This document shows positions 1 through 8,712 of a stretch of DNA of 64,000 bases, in pieces. Position numbers and translations under genes: made by a program. The notes beneath the pieces were generated by a model. That model did no database searches and had not been told where the DNA came from. It was given only the letters and a program-made list of their open reading frames with translations. The stretch comes from an uncultured Cellulophaga sp. GTDB taxonomy: Bacteria > Bacteroidota > Bacteroidia > Flavobacteriales > Flavobacteriaceae. Position 1 is the stretch's first letter. Each line of letters begins with the position of its first letter. The DNA lies in NCBI GenBank assembly GCA_947496695.1, contig CANMEI010000001.1:512756-576755 (forward strand), written 5' to 3'.

Positions 1-158
1 TAATGCTCTTTATTTTTTTCTTTACCTCTTCTTGGTCTTGACGTTGCAGAAATTGAAAAAGCTAAATTTAATTCTTCTTGCTGTAACAAGTGCCTCACTA
101 TAGTTGTTTTTCCACTACCTGAAGGTGCCGAAAATATAATTAATTTACCTCCCTTCAT
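1..158 (-). CDS. gmk: Guanylate kinase, N-terminal part (cut by window edge)
   Basis: Only the first 52 codons are inside the window. The translation begins [19 protein letters not shown], which contains the P-loop (SAPSGSGKT) of guanylate kinases, followed by [10 protein letters not shown], the usual GMP-binding start of the family. The enzyme phosphorylates GMP to GDP in the cytoplasm. The ATG overlaps the stop codon of the upstream yicC gene by one base (TAATG), so the two are probably translationally coupled. The yicC-gmk order is common in bacteria. The remainder of the gene lies to the left of the window. Confidence 0.93.
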   Translation of the reverse strand, partial: MKGGKLIIFSAPSGSGKTTIVRHLLQQEELNLAFSISATSRPRRGKEKNKEH

Positions 159-1015
159 TACAATACATTAAGCATTTGTTCTTTAATTTTTTCTAGCTCA
201 TCTTTCATTTGAACTACCACTTGCTGTAATGGTGCAAAATTAGCTTTTGACCCTATAGTATTAATTTCTCTACCAATTTCTTGACAAATAAAACCTAATT
301 TTCTACCGTTAGAATCTTTAGAAGTAAGTGTTGTGATAAAATAATCTAAATGATTAGCTAACCTTACTTTCTCTTCAGTAATATCATATTTTTCAAGATA
401 GTATATTAATTCTTGCTCAAAACGGTTTGCATCTAAATCAGTTTTTAAATCAGATACAGCTTTTTCCAATCTTTCACGTATTGTTCCTAATCTATCTTTA
501 TCTAAATTAACAACCTCAACTAATAATGATTTTATTGTATTAATTCTAACAACAAAATCATCATCTAAAACCTGACCTTCTTCAGATCTAAATTTATTAA
601 TTTCTTTTAAAGCTACCTCTAAAGCTTTCTCAATAGCTAAAAATTCTTTTTCATCAATATCTTCACGTTCAGTTTTCATAGCGTCTGGCATTCTCATTGC
701 CATTTCCAACAACTGAACATCTTCAACTTTAGCTATTTCACTTAATTGAGACATATACTGCTTTACAACAACTTCATTTATTACAGATGTTGTAGCATTA
801 CCAGTATTTTCTACATATAATCCAAAATCTACTTTACCTCTTACTAATGCACTTGCTATGGTTTTACGTAACTGTAATTCCTTTTCTTTATATGCTGAAG
901 GCATACGTGCATTTAAATCTAAACTCTTACTGTTTAAAGATTTTATCTCAATGGTAATTTTTTTACTTGGGAGTTGAATTACGTGTTTTCCAAACCCCGT
1001 CATTGACTGAATCAT
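158..1015 (-). CDS. yicC: YicC/YloC family endoribonuclease
   Basis: 285 residues, matching the usual length of about 290. The N-terminal [10 protein letters not shown] and the C-terminal [18 protein letters not shown] are hallmarks of the YicC/YloC family (YicC_N plus DUF1732), and [13 protein letters not shown] in the C-terminal half is also typical. Family members are described as endoribonucleases involved in RNA turnover; the substrate here is unknown. The gene sits directly upstream of gmk with a TAATG overlap. A TATCTTTG box on the minus strand ends 20 nt before the start codon and is the likely promoter of the pair. Confidence 0.93.
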   Translation of the reverse strand: MIQSMTGFGKHVIQLPSKKITIEIKSLNSKSLDLNARMPSAYKEKELQLRKTIASALVRGKVDFGLYVENTGNATTSVINEVVVKQYMSQLSEIAKVEDVQLLEMAMRMPDAMKTEREDIDEKEFLAIEKALEVALKEINKFRSEEGQVLDDDFVVRINTIKSLLVEVVNLDKDRLGTIRERLEKAVSDLKTDLDANRFEQELIYYLEKYDITEEKVRLANHLDYFITTLTSKDSNGRKLGFICQEIGREINTIGSKANFAPLQQVVVQMKDELEKIKEQMLNVL

Positions 1016-1035
1016 ATATAGATTTTATTTTTTTG

Positions 1036-1043
1036 CAAAGATA
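1036..1043 (-). promoter_or_regulatory. Bacteroidota -7 box for yicC-gmk
   Basis: Minus-strand TATCTTTG fits the TAnnTTTG consensus of Bacteroidota housekeeping promoters and lies 20 nt upstream of the yicC start. No clear -33 TTG was found at the usual spacing. Confidence 0.55.
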
Positions 1044-1115
1044 CTTAAATTTCATCTTTCACTTTTAAGTTTTGCCTAAAATGAAAATAAGCAACAGCTT
1101 TTACTTTAAATAAAT

Positions 1116-1925
1116 TTAGTTTAATTCTCTAACCCAAATATTTCTAAAACTCACGTTACCACCACTATCTTTATGATCTTGTAAAATTATAGGTGCTTTG
1201 CCATGTGCCTTATTTTTAGGCCATCCTATAAATTGCGTAGTTCCTTTAATTTTAACATTATCTTGAACCAAGATACCATTATGGAATAAGGTAACTGTTG
1301 CAGATTTAGTTTTATTCCCTCTTTTATCAAACTCCGGAGCATGATAAACAATATCATATGTATTCCATTCACCTACTGGCTTAGATGCTTTTACCAAAGG
1401 TATATGCTGTTTATATACTGATGCAACTTGCCCATTTACAAAAGTGCTACTTGATGTATTATCAAGTATCTGAATTTCATACCTACCTTGTAAAAAAACA
1501 CCACTATCAATTTCTTTATTTTCTTCTAAATCAATATTTGCAGGTGATTTCCATTCTAAATGCAATTGAATATCTCCAAACTCCCTAACAGTTCTAATGT
1601 TTCCCGATTTACTTTTTACTGTAAAACTATGATCTGGATTAATAATCCAATCTGCAATTTTAGAAATATCATCTACACGAACCCATTCATTTAAATTATC
1701 TTTATTGAATAATACTATCGCATCACTAGGTACTCCATCAGCTTCACTAACTGTAACTACGGGTGGCACAGGAATATAAACTTCTGTTTCTTTAGCGTTC
1801 TCAGGCTCATCACCAGTAAATTCATCATATATGATTATTTCTGGTGTTGTATTTGTAGGTGTACTTTTTTTAGTATCCTTACAGGAAAACATAAATACAA
1901 TTACAAATACATAGAAAAATTTCAT
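1116..1925 (-). CDS. DUF1080 / 3-keto-disaccharide hydrolase family lipoprotein
   Basis: 269 residues. The first 20 form a lipoprotein signal peptide with FMFSC as lipobox, followed by CKDTKKST and a 50-residue acidic, proline-rich linker. From about residue 65 to the end is a DUF1080 (LamG-like) jelly-roll domain: DWIINPDHSF, FGDIQLHLEWKSP, SGVFLQGRYEIQILDN and the end motif ISFRNIWVREL-like (VSFRNIWVREL). Pfam now names this family 3-keto-disaccharide hydrolase. It is placed 11 bp downstream of a TIM-barrel isomerase gene, so the two probably form an operon. An outer-membrane or periplasmic role in cleaving oxidised glycosides is inferred from the family, not shown by the sequence. Confidence 0.85.
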   Translation of the reverse strand: MKFFYVFVIVFMFSCKDTKKSTPTNTTPEIIIYDEFTGDEPENAKETEVYIPVPPVVTVSEADGVPSDAIVLFNKDNLNEWVRVDDISKIADWIINPDHSFTVKSKSGNIRTVREFGDIQLHLEWKSPANIDLEENKEIDSGVFLQGRYEIQILDNTSSSTFVNGQVASVYKQHIPLVKASKPVGEWNTYDIVYHAPEFDKRGNKTKSATVTLFHNGILVQDNVKIKGTTQFIGWPKNKAHGKAPIILQDHKDSGGNVSFRNIWVRELN

Positions 1926-1936
1926 TTGATAAATTT

Positions 1937-2989
1937 TTAAATACCTAATATTTTTTTAAGCACCTCGTTATCTATTGATGCACCTGCAAAATCATCAAAC
2001 GTTTTTTTCGTTGCTTCTATTATATGTTTTTGAATAAAAGGAGCTCCTTCTTTTGCACCCTGTTCCGGGCTTTTCATACAACACTCCCATTCCATTACCG
2101 CCCAAACATTGCAATTATACTGAGTTAACTTAGAAAAAATACCTTTAAAATCTACTTGTCCATCACCAGGAGACCTAAACCTACCTGCTCTATCAATCCA
2201 ATCGGAATAACCACCATATACACCCTGTTTACCAGTTGGATTAAACTCAGCATCTTTTACATGAAATGCTTTTATAAATTCATGATAATGATCAATAAAA
2301 GTTAAATAATCTAAATGTTGCAAAACAAAATGACTAGGATCATAGAGCATATGAGCACGTTTATGATTATTAGTTACCTTTAAAAACCTCTCAAAAGAAA
2401 CCCCATCATGCAAATCTTCTCCAGGATGAATTTCATAACAAACATCTACGCCTTGCTCGTCAAAATGATTTAAAATAGGTAACCAGCGTTTTGCTAACTC
2501 TTCAAAACCCATCTCTACTAATCCTGGAGGTCTTTGTGGCCATGGATACATGGTATGCCACAAAAGCGCACCTGAAAAAGTTGCATGAGATTTTAAACCC
2601 AATCGACCACTAGCCGTTCCCGCTTTTTTTACTGTATCTATTGCCCATTTTGTTCTCGCTTTTGGATTATTTTTAACAAAGTCAGGTGCAAAACCATCAA
2701 ACATAGTATCATAAGCAGGGTTTACTGCAACTAATTGCCCTTGCAAATGAGTTGACAATTCAGTAATTTCTAACCCATATGAATTTATTTTCCCTTTTAA
2801 TTCATCACAATAAACTTGACTTTCTGCAGCTTTATCTAAATCAATCAAAAAACTTTCCCAAGTAGGAATCTGAATTCCTTTATATCCTAAATCAGCCGCC
2901 CATTTACACATTCCATCCAAGGTATTAAATGGTGCTTTTTTATCTACAAACTGTGCTAAAAAAATTGCCGGCCCCTTTATTGTATTCAT
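1937..2989 (-). CDS. Sugar phosphate isomerase/epimerase family (TIM barrel, AP endonuclease 2 fold)
   Basis: 350 residues. The barrel shows metal-ligand motifs in order: CYEIHPGEDLHDG (Glu and His, about residues 180-192), YDPSHFVLQHLDYLTFI (Asp and His), KAFHVKDAEF (His and Asp) and VMEWECCMKSPEQG (Glu near the end), as in xylose-isomerase-like sugar epimerases. No signal peptide, so cytoplasmic. Bacteroidota homologues are often found with DUF1080 and Gfo/Idh/MocA genes, as here. The substrate cannot be read from sequence; a 3-keto-sugar or inositol-type derivative is an inference from context. Confidence 0.87.
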   Translation of the reverse strand: MNTIKGPAIFLAQFVDKKAPFNTLDGMCKWAADLGYKGIQIPTWESFLIDLDKAAESQVYCDELKGKINSYGLEITELSTHLQGQLVAVNPAYDTMFDGFAPDFVKNNPKARTKWAIDTVKKAGTASGRLGLKSHATFSGALLWHTMYPWPQRPPGLVEMGFEELAKRWLPILNHFDEQGVDVCYEIHPGEDLHDGVSFERFLKVTNNHKRAHMLYDPSHFVLQHLDYLTFIDHYHEFIKAFHVKDAEFNPTGKQGVYGGYSDWIDRAGRFRSPGDGQVDFKGIFSKLTQYNCNVWAVMEWECCMKSPEQGAKEGAPFIQKHIIEATKKTFDDFAGASIDNEVLKKILGI

Positions 2990-3227
2990 TTTTTGCTAAT
3001 ATTTTATTAAAACACTCATTATTATACAATTACAACATTTTTACTTGTATTTACGCAATAACTTATAATAGAAAACATCATACTTTATAAATATAACAAA
3101 TTGCAATGAAAGACAATAGATTATAATGCCCAAAACCAGATGAAATTTATTACGAATCCGTTATACGAACAAAATAGTAGTAGAATATATTAAGATTAAA
3201 AAATACTATGTAAATTAGTATTCTGTA

Positions 3228-3290
3228 GTAATTGCAATTACAGTAAAAAACTGTTTTCTTAAAGTTTATAGTTTTTAAACTAAATTTAGT
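3228..3290. promoter_or_regulatory. Palindrome cluster upstream of the ASCH gene
   Basis: The intergenic stretch 2990-3313 has no gene. It contains a perfect 14-bp palindrome GTAATTGCAATTAC (3228-3241), a small hairpin ACAGT-AAAAA-ACTGT (3240-3254) and a second perfect palindrome ACTAAATTTAGT (3279-3290) that ends 23 bp before the ASCH start codon. They could be operators. In such AT-rich DNA short palindromes also arise by chance. Confidence 0.3.
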
Positions 3291-3313
3291 AGTACTTATA
3301 TTGAAATAAAAAT

Positions 3314-3775
3314 ATGGACAATGCTTCAGCCCGAAATATGTGGGGCGATTATTTAGATAAACATTTAGAAGATGCTTTTGTAGAGTCACCAAAAACAATT
3401 CATTTTAGTGATAATGAAATCGATGCGAATAAATGTGTTGACTTAGTATTAAAAGGAATAAAAAAAGCTACATCTTCTTCATTAATTGGCTTACAATCTC
3501 GAAACGAACCGCTACCTAAAATTGGTGAATTTACAGTAATTACTGATTGGAACAAAAATGCTAAGTGTATTGTAAAGACTACAGGTGTAAAGCTAAAACC
3601 ATTTTTTTCTATTGATGCTAATTATGTAGAAAAAGAAGGTGAAAGAGATAATTTTTTAGAATATTGGAAAAAAACAAATTGGGATTATTACACACGTGAA
3701 TTGAGCAAATATAAAAAAACACCAAAAGAAAGTATGATTATAGTATGCCAAGAATTTGAAAAAGTATATGGATAA
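3314..3775 (+). CDS. ASCH domain-containing protein
   Basis: 153 residues. MWGDYLDKHLEDA, then a domain with VLKGIKKATSSSLIGLQSRNEPLPKIGEFTVITDW matches the ASCH family, whose GxKxxT/S loop (here GIKKATSSS) and beta-barrel bind RNA or act on modified nucleosides such as N4-acetylcytidine. The C-terminal DNFLEYWKKTNWDYYTRE is also typical of the longer ASCH subgroup. It stands alone on the + strand between two genes of a minus-strand sugar module and ends in a strong bidirectional terminator. The biochemical activity of this subgroup is not established. Confidence 0.85.
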   Translation: MDNASARNMWGDYLDKHLEDAFVESPKTIHFSDNEIDANKCVDLVLKGIKKATSSSLIGLQSRNEPLPKIGEFTVITDWNKNAKCIVKTTGVKLKPFFSIDANYVEKEGERDNFLEYWKKTNWDYYTRELSKYKKTPKESMIIVCQEFEKVYG

Positions 3776-3812
3776 AAAACAAGGTTATCAAATGTTTGAT
3801 AGCCTTGTTTTT
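3775..3812. terminator. Bidirectional terminator between ASCH gene and oxidoreductase gene
   Basis: 18-bp arms (AAAAACAAGGTTATCAAA / TTTGATAGCCTTGTTTTT) around a 2-nt centre, with one wobble position. The flanking A and T runs make it work for both convergent genes. Confidence 0.85.
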
Positions 3813-3818
3813 GAGATT

Positions 3819-4958
3819 TTATTGTTCTAATTCTATCCAAACATTACCTAATTTATGAGATGTTACGGTACTTTCAATAAAATTTAACCCACGCACACCA
3901 TCTAACATAGTTGGAAATTCTCCATCATTATAAACTTCTCCTCTAACAGCTTTTGCTACACCAAAATAAATATTTGCCATAGCATCAAAAATACCTTCTG
4001 GATGACCTGGTGGTAATTTTGTACCATTTAAAGATAATTCTGAATTATATGCATGACCAGGCTTATAGACTTGCATTGGTTTATCATCACTCATAAGGTA
4101 CAAATAATTGGGGTTTTCTTGCTCCCACCTAAAGCCACCTTTATCACCATAGATAGCAATCGCTAACCCGTTTTCTTCTCCTGTTGCTATTTGACTTGAA
4201 CGGATTATACCTTTCGCATTATTATTAAAGCGAATTAATGCAGTACCGTCAATATCCATAGTATTATCATCATATAAATAATTTAAATCTGCTAATAACG
4301 ATTTAATTTTCATACCCGTACTGTATTCAATCATATTAAAAGCATGAACACCAATATCTCCCATGCAGCAACTTAAACCAGCTTTTTTAGGATCTATACG
4401 CCAAGTAGAACTTCTTTTTTCTTTATCATGAATTATGGTATTTATCCAGCCTTGATAATATCTAGCATCTACTTTTTGAATCTTACCAATTACACCTGCC
4501 TTTATCATTTCTCGCATTTGACGAACCATAGGATAACCTGTATAGGTATGTGTTACGGCAAAAATAGTTCCTGATTTGTTTAATGAAGCTTGTAATTCTT
4601 TTGCTTCTTCATAAGTTGTAGTCAGAGGTTTTTCACAAATAACATGAAAACCATTATCTAACAATTTTTTTGCCATAGGAAAATGCAAAAAATTTGGCGT
4701 TAAAATACAACATACTTGAATACGCTCTTCTTTTGGAAGCTTCGTCTCTTGTGAAACTAGAGTTTCATAATCTTTATATATTCTATTGGTTGGTATATCA
4801 ATCTCTTCAGCAAATGCTAAATTATTTTCAAAATTTGAAGTAAAAACACCTGCAACAATTTCGTAGTTATCATTCATTTGAGCCGCTACCCTATGTAAAA
4901 TTCCTATAAGCGAATTTCCACCACCACCTAATACTCCTAACCTAATTTTTTTTGCCAT
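3819..4958 (-). CDS. Gfo/Idh/MocA family oxidoreductase
   Basis: 379 residues. Residues 1-125 form a Rossmann fold with GVLGGGGNSLIG as the dinucleotide loop and VICEKPLTTTYEEA as the EKP motif that places the conserved lysine at the active site. The C-terminal domain holds the catalytic region DIGVHAFNMIEYSTG (Asp and His). No Tat signal is visible, so the enzyme is cytoplasmic. Expected chemistry is NAD(P)-dependent oxidation or reduction of a sugar, often at C3. With the isomerase and DUF1080 genes it suggests a keto-sugar route; the exact substrate is unknown. Confidence 0.88.
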   Translation of the reverse strand: MAKKIRLGVLGGGGNSLIGILHRVAAQMNDNYEIVAGVFTSNFENNLAFAEEIDIPTNRIYKDYETLVSQETKLPKEERIQVCCILTPNFLHFPMAKKLLDNGFHVICEKPLTTTYEEAKELQASLNKSGTIFAVTHTYTGYPMVRQMREMIKAGVIGKIQKVDARYYQGWINTIIHDKEKRSSTWRIDPKKAGLSCCMGDIGVHAFNMIEYSTGMKIKSLLADLNYLYDDNTMDIDGTALIRFNNNAKGIIRSSQIATGEENGLAIAIYGDKGGFRWEQENPNYLYLMSDDKPMQVYKPGHAYNSELSLNGTKLPPGHPEGIFDAMANIYFGVAKAVRGEVYNDGEFPTMLDGVRGLNFIESTVTSHKLGNVWIELEQ

Positions 4959-5141
4959 TGCTATTGTAAATATTCAGATTTGTTTTTACTACAATTTACA
5001 AATTACTTTATCAGTGAACAAGCTAAATTAATGATCTACAGTAACTAGAAATAGTTTTAAACTAAACAATTTAAAAAAACATTAAATTTAATTAGTTGTA
5101 TCTCAAAGAATAGTTTTTAAAGAAATAATTAACTTAACACA

Positions 5142-5169
5142 TTGGTTTTTAAATTTTTATTAAAACCAA
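5142..5169. repeat. Short inverted repeat in the gene-poor region
   Basis: TTGGTTTT and AAAACCAA form 8-bp arms around a 12-nt AT-only loop. It lies 47 bp before the 29-codon ORF. It could be an operator or a leader hairpin; it has no run of T on either side that would make a convincing terminator. Confidence 0.3.
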
Positions 5170-5215
5170 CCTAACTATTTAATAGTGTAATTTTACCTGC
5201 TAAATTAGTTGGACT

Positions 5216-5305
5216 ATGGAGAAGAATTATATTATACTACTATTAGTATACGTAGTTGCATTTATAAGCGCTATAATTTTAAAACCTATTATTAATAAGA
5301 AATAG
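5216..5305 (+). CDS. Candidate 29-residue single-span membrane protein
   Basis: ATG at 5216 opens a 29-codon frame ending in TAG. The product starts MEKNYIILLLVYVVAFISA, has one hydrophobic segment of about 20 residues and ends with the basic tail KPIINKK, i.e. a classic single-span micro-protein. A strong intrinsic terminator follows 31 bp after the stop, which fits a short monocistronic transcript. I do not recognise the family. The start has no clear promoter box at the expected distance. It could be a chance ORF beside an RNA gene. Confidence 0.5.
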   Translation: MEKNYIILLLVYVVAFISAIILKPIINKK

Positions 5306-5336
5306 GTAAAACAATCTACATGATACAATTTTTATA

Positions 5337-5365
5337 AAAAGCCCAGAACTAAATTCTGGGCTTTT
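5337..5365 (+). terminator. Intrinsic terminator after the 29-codon ORF
   Basis: 12-bp perfect arms AAAAGCCCAGAA / TTCTGGGCTTTT, 5-nt loop, then ATTTTTT on the + strand. No other + strand gene precedes it for 1.5 kb, so it must end a transcript that starts in the gene-poor region. Confidence 0.8.
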
Positions 5366-5879
5366 ATTTTTTGTAGAGATAAATTTACAATACTGCCAAA
5401 CCTTACTAAATAATTTATTATAGTAATCATTTATATTTATTAATGAATATATTGACTTAGGAAGTTCCCCCCGAAACCTAAAAATCAAATAGCTGAATAA
5501 ATTCAAAATTCAATTAAAATTAATCATACTATATATTAAACAGAATAGTAATTTTAGGTTTGACAGTTTTCTGTTGTAAATTTATTTTATCATTTTTTAA
5601 AACCTTTTTAAAGAGTTTTTCGTTTTTTTTAAGATAGATTATTAAGTATGATACTTCAATAATGTTATTAATGCAAATATTACAAATTATTATTAACTTA
5701 AAATATTTAATTACACTCTATTTTAAATACTTATATTTTTAATAAAGTATTATTTTAAGGTCTAAATTTAAGAGTAAATAAGATTTTAACAGAATTCTAA
5801 TGTGTCAATGGTGCTAAAAACTGTATAGATGGTAGTAAAAAAATTAAGGTGTGTAACAAAAAACACTATTTTGCAATAT

Positions 5880-5910
5880 ATGAACCAATTACACTTAAAA
5901 ATGAACCATT
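5880..5910 (-). promoter_or_regulatory. Candidate LytTR-regulator binding site (direct repeats, 21-bp period)
   Basis: ATGAACCAAT (5880-5889) and ATGAACCATT (5901-5910) repeat with exactly 21 bp between equivalent positions. Read on the minus strand each gives GGTTCAT, which matches the GTTN(A/G)(T/G) part of the consensus for LytTR-domain proteins; these bind two direct 9-bp repeats one to two helical turns apart. The site is 73 bp upstream of a LytTR regulator gene, which suggests autoregulation. Confidence 0.45.
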
Positions 5911-5945
5911 GATACATTCATTATAAAATTACAAAAAATTACTCT

Positions 5946-5953
5946 TATTTTTG
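5946..5953 (+). promoter_or_regulatory. Possible -7 box for the LytTR/LytS operon
   Basis: TATTTTTG fits TAnnTTTG and ends 29 nt before the regulator start codon, 35 bp downstream of the direct repeats. No TTG at the normal -33 spacing, which would fit an activator-dependent promoter. Confidence 0.4.
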
Positions 5954-5982
5954 AAATACCCAACTTTTTATAAAGAACCGAA

Positions 5983-6723
5983 ATGTTAAAAGCCGTAATT
6001 GTAGATGATGAAACTAAAGCCCTTCAAAGTCTAACCTGGGAACTCACTAATTTTAGTGATGAAATAAACATAATGGCATCATTTACCAACCCAATTGAAG
6101 CTTTATCTTATTTAAACAGTAATATAAATGTTCCTGATTGTCTTTTTTTAGATATTGAAATGCCTACAATGGATGGTTTTCAATTTATACAAAAATTAAA
6201 CAATAGAGATTTTCCAATTGTAATCACAACAGCTTACAACCAATATGCGATTAAGGCTTTAAAAAATGAAGCTATTGATTATCTATTAAAACCAATAGAT
6301 TCTGATGATTTAAATGACACTATTGAAAAGATTAAAAAATTTAATTCTAAAAATTTCTCTACAGATAAATTAGAAAAAATATTATTGAATTTTCATTCAA
6401 ATCAAGTTCAAAAAAAAATTACTATTAATGCTGATGGAAAACTTTTATTTCTACATAACGAGGAAATATCACACATAGAATCAGATGGTAATTATAGTAC
6501 TATATTTTTAAGTGATGACAATAAAATTGTACTAACAAAAAAATTAAAAGAGGTCAATGAAATTCTACCCCCTGAAATATTTTTCAGAATACATAATTCG
6601 TACATTGTAAACCTAACTAAGGTTAAAGAATTTTACAAAGCAGAAGGTTATATTATATTAGAAAACAACCAAAAAATACCTGTTTCACGCCAAAAAAAGT
6701 CTGATTTTTTAGACTTATTATAA
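5983..6723 (+). CDS. LytTR family response regulator
   Basis: 246 residues. Receiver domain at about 1-120 with acidic pair D8-D9, phospho-acceptor D57 in LFLDIEMPTMDGF, the switch threonine in VITTAYN and the lysine in YLLKPID. LytTR DNA-binding domain from about 143 to the end (ISHIESDGNYSTIFL, FFRIHNSYIVNLTKV, IPVSRQKK). It is followed after 6 bp by its cognate LytS-type kinase. It likely binds direct repeats in promoters; a candidate site lies just upstream of its own gene. Targets elsewhere cannot be inferred. Confidence 0.93.
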   Translation: MLKAVIVDDETKALQSLTWELTNFSDEINIMASFTNPIEALSYLNSNINVPDCLFLDIEMPTMDGFQFIQKLNNRDFPIVITTAYNQYAIKALKNEAIDYLLKPIDSDDLNDTIEKIKKFNSKNFSTDKLEKILLNFHSNQVQKKITINADGKLLFLHNEEISHIESDGNYSTIFLSDDNKIVLTKKLKEVNEILPPEIFFRIHNSYIVNLTKVKEFYKAEGYIILENNQKIPVSRQKKSDFLDLL

Positions 6724-6729
6724 CTTTAA

Positions 6730-8712
6730 ATGATATCAAATTTTCAGCATAAATTTTATACGTACCAAGTAAACCATTTAAACTCTAAAATCTTAAAACA
6801 TCTGTTTTTCTGGTTATTATTTTTTACTGCAAATTTTATAAGTTCACAACAAATACCCCAAAGTTTTAAATTAAAAGTTGATAGCATTATTACTAATGCT
6901 CCTAAAACTTATAATGCAATTGACAAAAAATTAAAAACTATAGAATATGACACAATTCTATTGGCTTACTTTTTAAATAAATCAAAAGAACACAAATACA
7001 AAGAGGGTCAATCATATGCATTAAATCACTTAGGTAGTAATTACAGAAATTCATCACAATTAAAAAAAGGTATAAGTTATCACGAAGAAGCTTTAAAAAT
7101 TGCAAAACAAGCCAATAATGTAGCTCTACAACTTTATAGCTTAAACATGCTAAGTCTTTCATATAGATATATGGATGCAATAAAAACAGCTTTCAGCTAT
7201 GCACAACAAGCGCTTGAATTAGGAGAATCAGAAAAAAACCCAACTTTTCAAATAAAAAGAAATGTAACTTTTGCAATAAATAATATTGGCAATATATACT
7301 TGTCATTAAAACAATATGAAATTGCAATTGAAAAATTTAATACCTCACTAAAACAAGATGAAAACATAGGTAATACTATTGGCTTAGCCGTAAATAATCA
7401 AAACATTGGTACTTGTTATGAAGAGTTAGGTCAATTAGACTTAGCTTTAAAATATTACAAAAAAGGGTATCAATACAACAAACAAATTAATATTGAAATA
7501 GGAACATTAATCTGTAATAATTACATCGCTCAAGTTTACATAAAACAAAACAAAACTACTGATGCGAAAAAATTATTAAACATTATATTAGAAAAAGCTC
7601 TAAAAGCTAATAACAATTATCTCGCCGCTGGAATCTATTTAAATTTAGGAATGGCTCAAATGCAGCTTAAAGAATATAATAGTGCAGAAAATCATCTACT
7701 AAAAGGTATATTTTTAGCTAAAAAAATTGATTTACCAAAATATCAGGTGTCAGGTAATTATCATCTATCAGCATTATATTCAATTCAAAAAGATTATAAA
7801 AAATCATTAGAATACTACAAAAAGGCAAAGTCGATTGATGAGACAATTAGTAATGAAACTAATATAAAATACGTAAATGATATTTTATTTAGGTATGACA
7901 CTGAAAAGAAAAACAATCAAATTGAAGCATTAGCAAGAGAAAATGAACTTGTAAGGTTAAAGCTTAAAAAAAATGAAAATACCATTTTAATTAGCCTATT
8001 ATTATTAACCTTAGTAGCACTAATACTCTACATTCTATATCGTCAATTCCAATTAAAAAGTGAAAAAAAGTTACTGACCCTAGAGCAAACAATGCTAAGA
8101 AGTCAAATGAATCCTCATTTTTTATTCAATTCATTAAACTCAATTAAGCTTTATATTATAAATAATGAAACTAAAAATGCAGTTTATTATCTAAATAAAT
8201 TTTCAAAATTAGTCCGAAAAATTCTTGAAGCTTCTACATTAAAAGAAATTTCTTTAGCTGACGAATTAGAAACTATTCAGTTATATATGAATATTGAAAA
8301 TATTAGATTTTCAAATAATATAGATTTTCAAATACAAATTGAAAAAGGCATTGACACCGAACAAATTAAAATACCGTCATTAATATTACAACCTTTTTTA
8401 GAAAATGCAATTTGGCATGGCTTATCTTCAAAAGAAGGAGATAAAAAGATTAAAATTGATGTCACAAATAAAAATGATTATTATAATATAATATCTATAA
8501 CTGATAATGGTATTGGAAGAAATGCTTCTGAAGTTATTAAAGAAAATAAAGTTTTAAAAAGAAAATCTATTGGCATAGATATTACTAAAGAGCGTTTATA
8601 CAATTTTTCAAAAGACTACCATAACTCTTTTGAGGTATCAATTATTGATCTATATGATAAATTTGAAACTCCATGTGGCACTAAAGTAATTATATCATTA
8701 CCAACTATTTAG
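6730..8712 (+). CDS. LytS-type sensor histidine kinase with TPR sensor region
   Basis: 660 residues. A hydrophobic signal segment (about 22-40) is followed by TPR-like helical repeats (about 70-385), a coiled region, one membrane span (about 418-438) and a His_kinase (LytS) domain with the phospho-acceptor in QMNPHFLFNSL (H463). The ATPase part has LILQPFLENAIWHGL (N box) and ITDNGIGRN (G box). The TPR part is probably periplasmic and senses an unknown ligand or protein. The gene overlaps the converging DUF3109 gene by 8 bp. This TPR-kinase plus LytTR arrangement is common in flavobacteria. Confidence 0.92.
   Translation: MISNFQHKFYTYQVNHLNSKILKHLFFWLLFFTANFISSQQIPQSFKLKVDSIITNAPKTYNAIDKKLKTIEYDTILLAYFLNKSKEHKYKEGQSYALNHLGSNYRNSSQLKKGISYHEEALKIAKQANNVALQLYSLNMLSLSYRYMDAIKTAFSYAQQALELGESEKNPTFQIKRNVTFAINNIGNIYLSLKQYEIAIEKFNTSLKQDENIGNTIGLAVNNQNIGTCYEELGQLDLALKYYKKGYQYNKQINIEIGTLICNNYIAQVYIKQNKTTDAKKLLNIILEKALKANNNYLAAGIYLNLGMAQMQLKEYNSAENHLLKGIFLAKKIDLPKYQVSGNYHLSALYSIQKDYKKSLEYYKKAKSIDETISNETNIKYVNDILFRYDTEKKNNQIEALARENELVRLKLKKNENTILISLLLLTLVALILYILYRQFQLKSEKKLLTLEQTMLRSQMNPHFLFNSLNSIKLYIINNETKNAVYYLNKFSKLVRKILEASTLKEISLADELETIQLYMNIENIRFSNNIDFQIQIEKGIDTEQIKIPSLILQPFLENAIWHGLSSKEGDKKIKIDVTNKNDYYNIISITDNGIGRNASEVIKENKVLKRKSIGIDITKERLYNFSKDYHNSFEVSIIDLYDKFETPCGTKVIISLPTI

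Larger units (their letters stand above)
5366..5982. other. Gene-free AT-rich stretch
   Basis: About 600 bp of very AT-rich sequence before the LytTR regulator gene. No convincing coding frame was found on either strand. It holds a TAGGTTTG box at 5555-5562 with no gene behind it, and the direct repeats and -7 box listed separately near its right end. Confidence 0.6.

Noticed and set aside
3150..3398. 82-codon frame on the minus strand rich in Tyr, Phe and Asn
   Set aside because: It overlaps the start of the well-supported ASCH gene, has AT-driven composition and no domain or signal.
5555..5562. TAGGTTTG promoter box in the gene-free stretch
   Set aside because: No -33 element, no ORF and no terminator follow before the LytTR gene; one chance match is expected in a region this size.
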